From: CAYLRF01 sp964385995
GTDB lineage: Bacteria > Bacillota > Clostridia > Lachnospirales > Lachnospiraceae
NCBI GenBank assembly: GCA_964385995.1
Contig: CAYLRF010000049.1
Location: 1-10,435, forward strand
Reading direction: 5' to 3'
Length of the DNA stretch: 10,435 bases
Positions 8,221-10,435 of the stretch are shown one piece after another. The stretch's first letter is position 1. Each line of letters starts with the position of its first letter. The notes under the pieces were generated by a model. That model worked only from the letters and a program-made list of their open reading frames with translations. It was not told the origin of the DNA and searched no databases. A program made the translations under genes and the position numbers.

Positions 8221-8258
8221 GGATAATGATCCCTCTACTTTCTTCTTACGTGTCCACG

Positions 8259-9134
8259 CTATTGGTAAAATACCATCTTCTTCTCGAAGGCGAACTGTAT
8301 CCTCGTAAACACGAATATCAGCACGAAAAGAAGCAGCGACCATACGCACGCCACCTCCGGGTACATAAGCTCCTGAATATGGCGGTAGGCCTCGTACATG
8401 TAGGTGGTAGTGCTTCCCATCGGACCCCCGCGCGTCAAAAGGTATATCATGGTGAAGTGCTTAAACGCTCCGATAATGCTGGTAAAAAGTACGTAAAATA
8501 TCTGCGGGGAGGCCATGGGTATGAGTATCTTCGTCGCCCTCTTAAACCAGCCGGCGCCGTCTATCGTGGCTGCCTCTATAAGATCCTGCGACACATTGCG
8601 AAAGCCGGCCATAAGCCACAGATATTTGCCGGCGGCCGATCCCCAGCACGTGAGAAAAGCGATGAGAGTGAGCGCCGTCTTCCTGTTTCCGAGAAGATTC
8701 AGCTCCGTGCCAAGCAGAGAATTCAAAAGACCGCTTGTGGGTCGGAATATAAACATCCACACCGAGGCTATGGCCGTCGCCGAGATGACAAGCGGGAGCG
8801 AAAAAAGCGTCTGATATACCCTGGAACCTTTGCGCTCCTTTACGCTTAAAAGCGCGAACGTCATCGACAAAGACAGCTCTATGACAAGACATAATCCGGC
8901 GAGCATAAAGGTATTGGCCGTCGTCTTTAAAAAGCCGGGATCGGTAAATACCTCCACATAGTGCTCCGTGCCCGCCCATGACTTAAACTCGCCTATGTCC
9001 GACGTATAGGCAAAAGATGTGATGATAGTCTTTATAAACGGGTAATAAACAAGCAGCGCGAAAAGTGACAGCACCGGCAAAAGAAGCAAATACGGCTTCA
9101 GAGCCTGTATCCCTTTTTTCTTTCTCCCGTACAT
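8259..9134 (-). CDS. ABC transporter permease, UgpA/MalF-like (CUT1)
   Basis: 291 residues. It is the partner half of the channel. Six membrane segments are visible: a first helix at about 13-32 after a basic N-terminus (YGRKKKG), then helices near 72-98, 107-130, 155-175, 211-235 and 262-282. The ATPase-contact loop is EAATIDGAGWFKRATKILIP (187-206), a near-consensus EAA motif. TRGGPMGSTTTYMYEAYR (234-251) and the terminal FEKKMVFYQ are like UgpA. There is no large periplasmic insert as in enterobacterial MalF. The start at 9134 is supported by AGGAGG at 9145-9150, which overlaps the stop codon of the preceding lipoprotein gene. This arrangement suggests translational coupling. Confidence 0.92.
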   Translation of the reverse strand: MYGRKKKGIQALKPYLLLLPVLSLFALLVYYPFIKTIITSFAYTSDIGEFKSWAGTEHYVEVFTDPGFLKTTANTFMLAGLCLVIELSLSMTFALLSVKERKGSRVYQTLFSLPLVISATAIASVWMFIFRPTSGLLNSLLGTELNLLGNRKTALTLIAFLTCWGSAAGKYLWLMAGFRNVSQDLIEAATIDGAGWFKRATKILIPMASPQIFYVLFTSIIGAFKHFTMIYLLTRGGPMGSTTTYMYEAYRHIQELMYPEVACVWSLLLFVLIFVFTRIQFAFEKKMVFYQ

Positions 9135-9144
9135 ATCCGCTTCA

Positions 9145-9150
9145 CCTCCT
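9145..9150 (-). promoter_or_regulatory. Ribosome binding site overlapping the upstream stop codon
   Basis: TAAGGAGGTGA on the minus strand combines the stop of the propeller lipoprotein (9150-9152) with a full-strength ribosome site for the UgpA-like gene, spaced 10 bases from its ATG. The overlap implies co-transcription and probably translational coupling. Confidence 0.75.
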
Positions 9151-10250
9151 TATTGGTCCTCATCCGGATCGGGTATGAGAGACTTCAGTTTATACAGGAT
9201 CATCCCGCCTTCTCCCCCGTTTGCGGCCATGTAAATGTCATTTCCAATCACGGAGATATTCTCCGGCTCACCTTCGGCGTCGTCACGTATAAATGTCTTA
9301 AAATTCCCGTTCCAGTCGTAAACCACGATGTAGCGCTTACTGACGCCGTGCCCGTCCTCGTTCGTCATGTGAAACACGTGATAAATGTAATCGTCATCGC
9401 AGCCTATACCCTGACTCGTAAGATCGGAGACGAGCGTGGAGGGATCGTAATCGGCTATCGGATTAAAATTCGCGTCCAGAATATAAAGACCGTTTCCGTA
9501 TGAGCTTACGACGTAACTGTCGCGTTTTTCGTTGTAAGCTATCGCGCCTATCGGCGTCTCGATCTCTTTCGTCTCTGTCACGGTAAGCGTATCGGGATCG
9601 AGGACGGATATTCTGTACCAGTCTCCGATACAGTGCGACACTATGAGTTTTCCCGTTCTGGTATTCATAGTGATGTCGTTCGCGTGGGAGAGGTGCAGTA
9701 CCGGCGATTCCTTCACCACTGTCTTTGTCAGCATGTCGTATTTGACGATTACGTCCTCGTTTTCCAGCTCGTCGCCGATCTTTTTAATATAGGCCTGATA
9801 AAAATATCTGCCGTCGGTATATCCGCCCTGACCCGTCGTGGTGCCGTTTGTGGCGAAAGGAACCACGCCCAGCTCCAAAAGCTCGCCGTAAAGATATCTG
9901 TACGACTCGATCATATCGCGAAGAACGTAGTTTTCTCCGCCCGCCGCCGAATCGTCCGCCGCGTCATTATCATCGCCTTGATCACCCGAGCCCGCCTGAT
10001 GACTCTGATTTCCCGATACGGCCGCGGAGCCCCCGTCTTTTTGCGCCGCTTTATCTTTTTTATTCGATCCGCACCCGCTAAGGCAAAGCGAGATGACCGT
10101 AAGTAAGGCGATCATCCGCGCGAATACGGGGAGCCTAATCGCGCCAGGCGCGCCGTAAAATCCGCGCGTCCTAACGGGCAGCGCACGCTCCCTTGCGTCC
10201 TGCGTGTGACCCGCGCGGAGCTTTACGCATGAAATTTTCTTCTTACCCAT
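9150..10250 (-). CDS. Lipoprotein with predicted beta-propeller fold, first gene of the transporter operon
   Basis: 366 residues from the preferred start. The lipobox LSGC (Cys60) follows a hydrophobic stretch MIALLTVISLCL. Residues 61-104 are a Gly/Ser/Asp-rich linker. The rest repeats strand-turn units like a propeller: GQGGYTDGRYFYQAYI (140-155), IVKYDMLTKTVV, LSHANDITMN (187-196), IAYNEKRDSYVVSSYGNGLYILD, QGIGCDDDYIY (280-290), VYDWNGNF (310-317) and ENISVIGNDIYMAANGGEGG. I know such HAND- and QG-containing propellers as uncharacterised secreted proteins of Clostridia, but no enzyme motif is evident. The frame is open up to 10325. ATG at 10250 is chosen because GGAGG at 10259-10263 lies exactly 8 bases upstream. 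That leaves an unusually long 45-residue region before the hydrophobic core. A start at 10115 would give a short leader but has no ribosome site and no positive charge. A role in substrate binding at the surface is inferred from its neighbours. Confidence 0.8.
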   Translation of the reverse strand: MGKKKISCVKLRAGHTQDARERALPVRTRGFYGAPGAIRLPVFARMIALLTVISLCLSGCGSNKKDKAAQKDGGSAAVSGNQSHQAGSGDQGDDNDAADDSAAGGENYVLRDMIESYRYLYGELLELGVVPFATNGTTTGQGGYTDGRYFYQAYIKKIGDELENEDVIVKYDMLTKTVVKESPVLHLSHANDITMNTRTGKLIVSHCIGDWYRISVLDPDTLTVTETKEIETPIGAIAYNEKRDSYVVSSYGNGLYILDANFNPIADYDPSTLVSDLTSQGIGCDDDYIYHVFHMTNEDGHGVSKRYIVVYDWNGNFKTFIRDDAEGEPENISVIGNDIYMAANGGEGGMILYKLKSLIPDPDEDQ

Positions 10251-10258
10251 ATACATAT

Positions 10259-10263
10259 CCTCC
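10259..10263 (-). promoter_or_regulatory. Ribosome binding site deciding the propeller lipoprotein start
   Basis: Three in-frame ATG codons lie close together at 10265, 10256 and 10250. GGAGG at 10259-10263 overlaps the first ATG, is 2 bases from the second and has the ideal 8-base spacing only for the third. Confidence 0.7.
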
Positions 10264-10291
10264 ATCCTTCTTTCCCGACGTATTCCCGGCA

Positions 10292-10329
10292 CGTCATCAA
10301 GGGAGCGTCGGGAGTTTACTTGCAAACTC
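10292..10329 (-). promoter_or_regulatory. Paired regulatory box, upstream copy (palindrome plus conserved flank)
   Basis: On the plus strand this is CGTCATCA at 10292-10299 and the inverted repeat GAGTTT-ACTTGC-AAACTC at 10312-10329. The palindrome ends about 61 bases from the start of the propeller lipoprotein gene. The second copy (5851-5888) shares the spacing and 15 of the 18 palindrome positions. Two of the three differences are the outermost pair, A..T against G..C, changed on both sides so that the symmetry is kept. Compensated change of this kind favours a real operator over chance. Confidence 0.6.
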
Positions 10330-10435
10330 TACCTCCGGCTTCAGATTTAAAATCCCGAATCCGCGCAATCATACCTTAGAAAATAATCACCGAGGTCAGA
10401 CGGACAGTATCACTTAGGCCTCAGTTAAGATCCCC
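10330..10435. other. Upstream non-coding region, nothing recognised
   Basis: No gene, RNA or convincing promoter is visible. TATGAT on the minus strand (10368-10373) resembles a -10 hexamer but has no -35 partner at a normal distance. The region presumably separates the operon from a neighbour outside the window. Confidence 0.4.

Noticed and set aside
7444..8226. Long plus-strand open frame (260 codons) opposite the UgpE-like permease
   Set aside because: The predicted protein is rich in His, Arg and Tyr with no recognisable domain, and it lies antisense to a clear permease. It reflects the base composition of the coding strand.
8221..8349. Extended start of the UgpE-like permease at 8349
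   Set aside because: It would add 43 mostly charged residues read antiparallel to nothing useful, overlap the upstream gene by about 90 bases, and exceed the usual family length. ATG at 8220 has a suitable ribosome site.
10368..10396. TATGAT as the -10 element of the operon promoter
   Set aside because: At a 17-base spacer the -35 position reads ACCTCG, which does not resemble TTGACA, and there is no extended -10 TG.

Overview
The window reads as one minus-strand gene cluster from a Gram-positive anaerobe, most likely of the Clostridia (Lachnospiraceae-like). That placement is an inference. It rests on a solute-binding protein made as a lipoprotein, three lipoproteins with long Gly/Ser/Asp-rich linkers after the lipid-anchored cysteine, strong AGGAGG-type ribosome sites, and a carbohydrate-type ABC transporter with no ATPase gene beside it. 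No RNA gene, insertion sequence, CRISPR array or phage gene was recognised. Every intergenic gap is under 190 bases.

Genes are listed in order of transcription, from high to low coordinates. After a 185-base upstream region come a lipoprotein with a predicted beta-propeller fold (9150-10250), two ABC permeases resembling UgpA and UgpE (8259-9134 and 7399-8220), and a UgpB-like solute-binding lipoprotein (5926-7329). Next is a lipoprotein with a ComEC-type metallo-beta-lactamase fold in which nearly all metal ligands are replaced (4671-5798). Last is a very large membrane-anchored beta-helix protein (4518 down to base 1) whose end lies outside the window. That protein is open for 1506 codons.

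The first four genes are closely spaced (15, 38 and 69 bases) and probably form one operon. A palindromic box with a conserved flank lies upstream of the first gene and again upstream of the pseudo-metallo-beta-lactamase gene, with identical internal spacing. This suggests that the transporter operon and the downstream surface-protein pair are controlled by the same regulator.

A working picture, which is inference, is a surface module: import through the Ugp-like transporter, with three further exported proteins (propeller, dead hydrolase fold, giant repeat protein) that bind or sense something at the cell surface. The most unusual features are the catalytically dead MBL lipoprotein, the Pmp-like giant protein with an internal 473-codon duplication, and the paired regulatory box.
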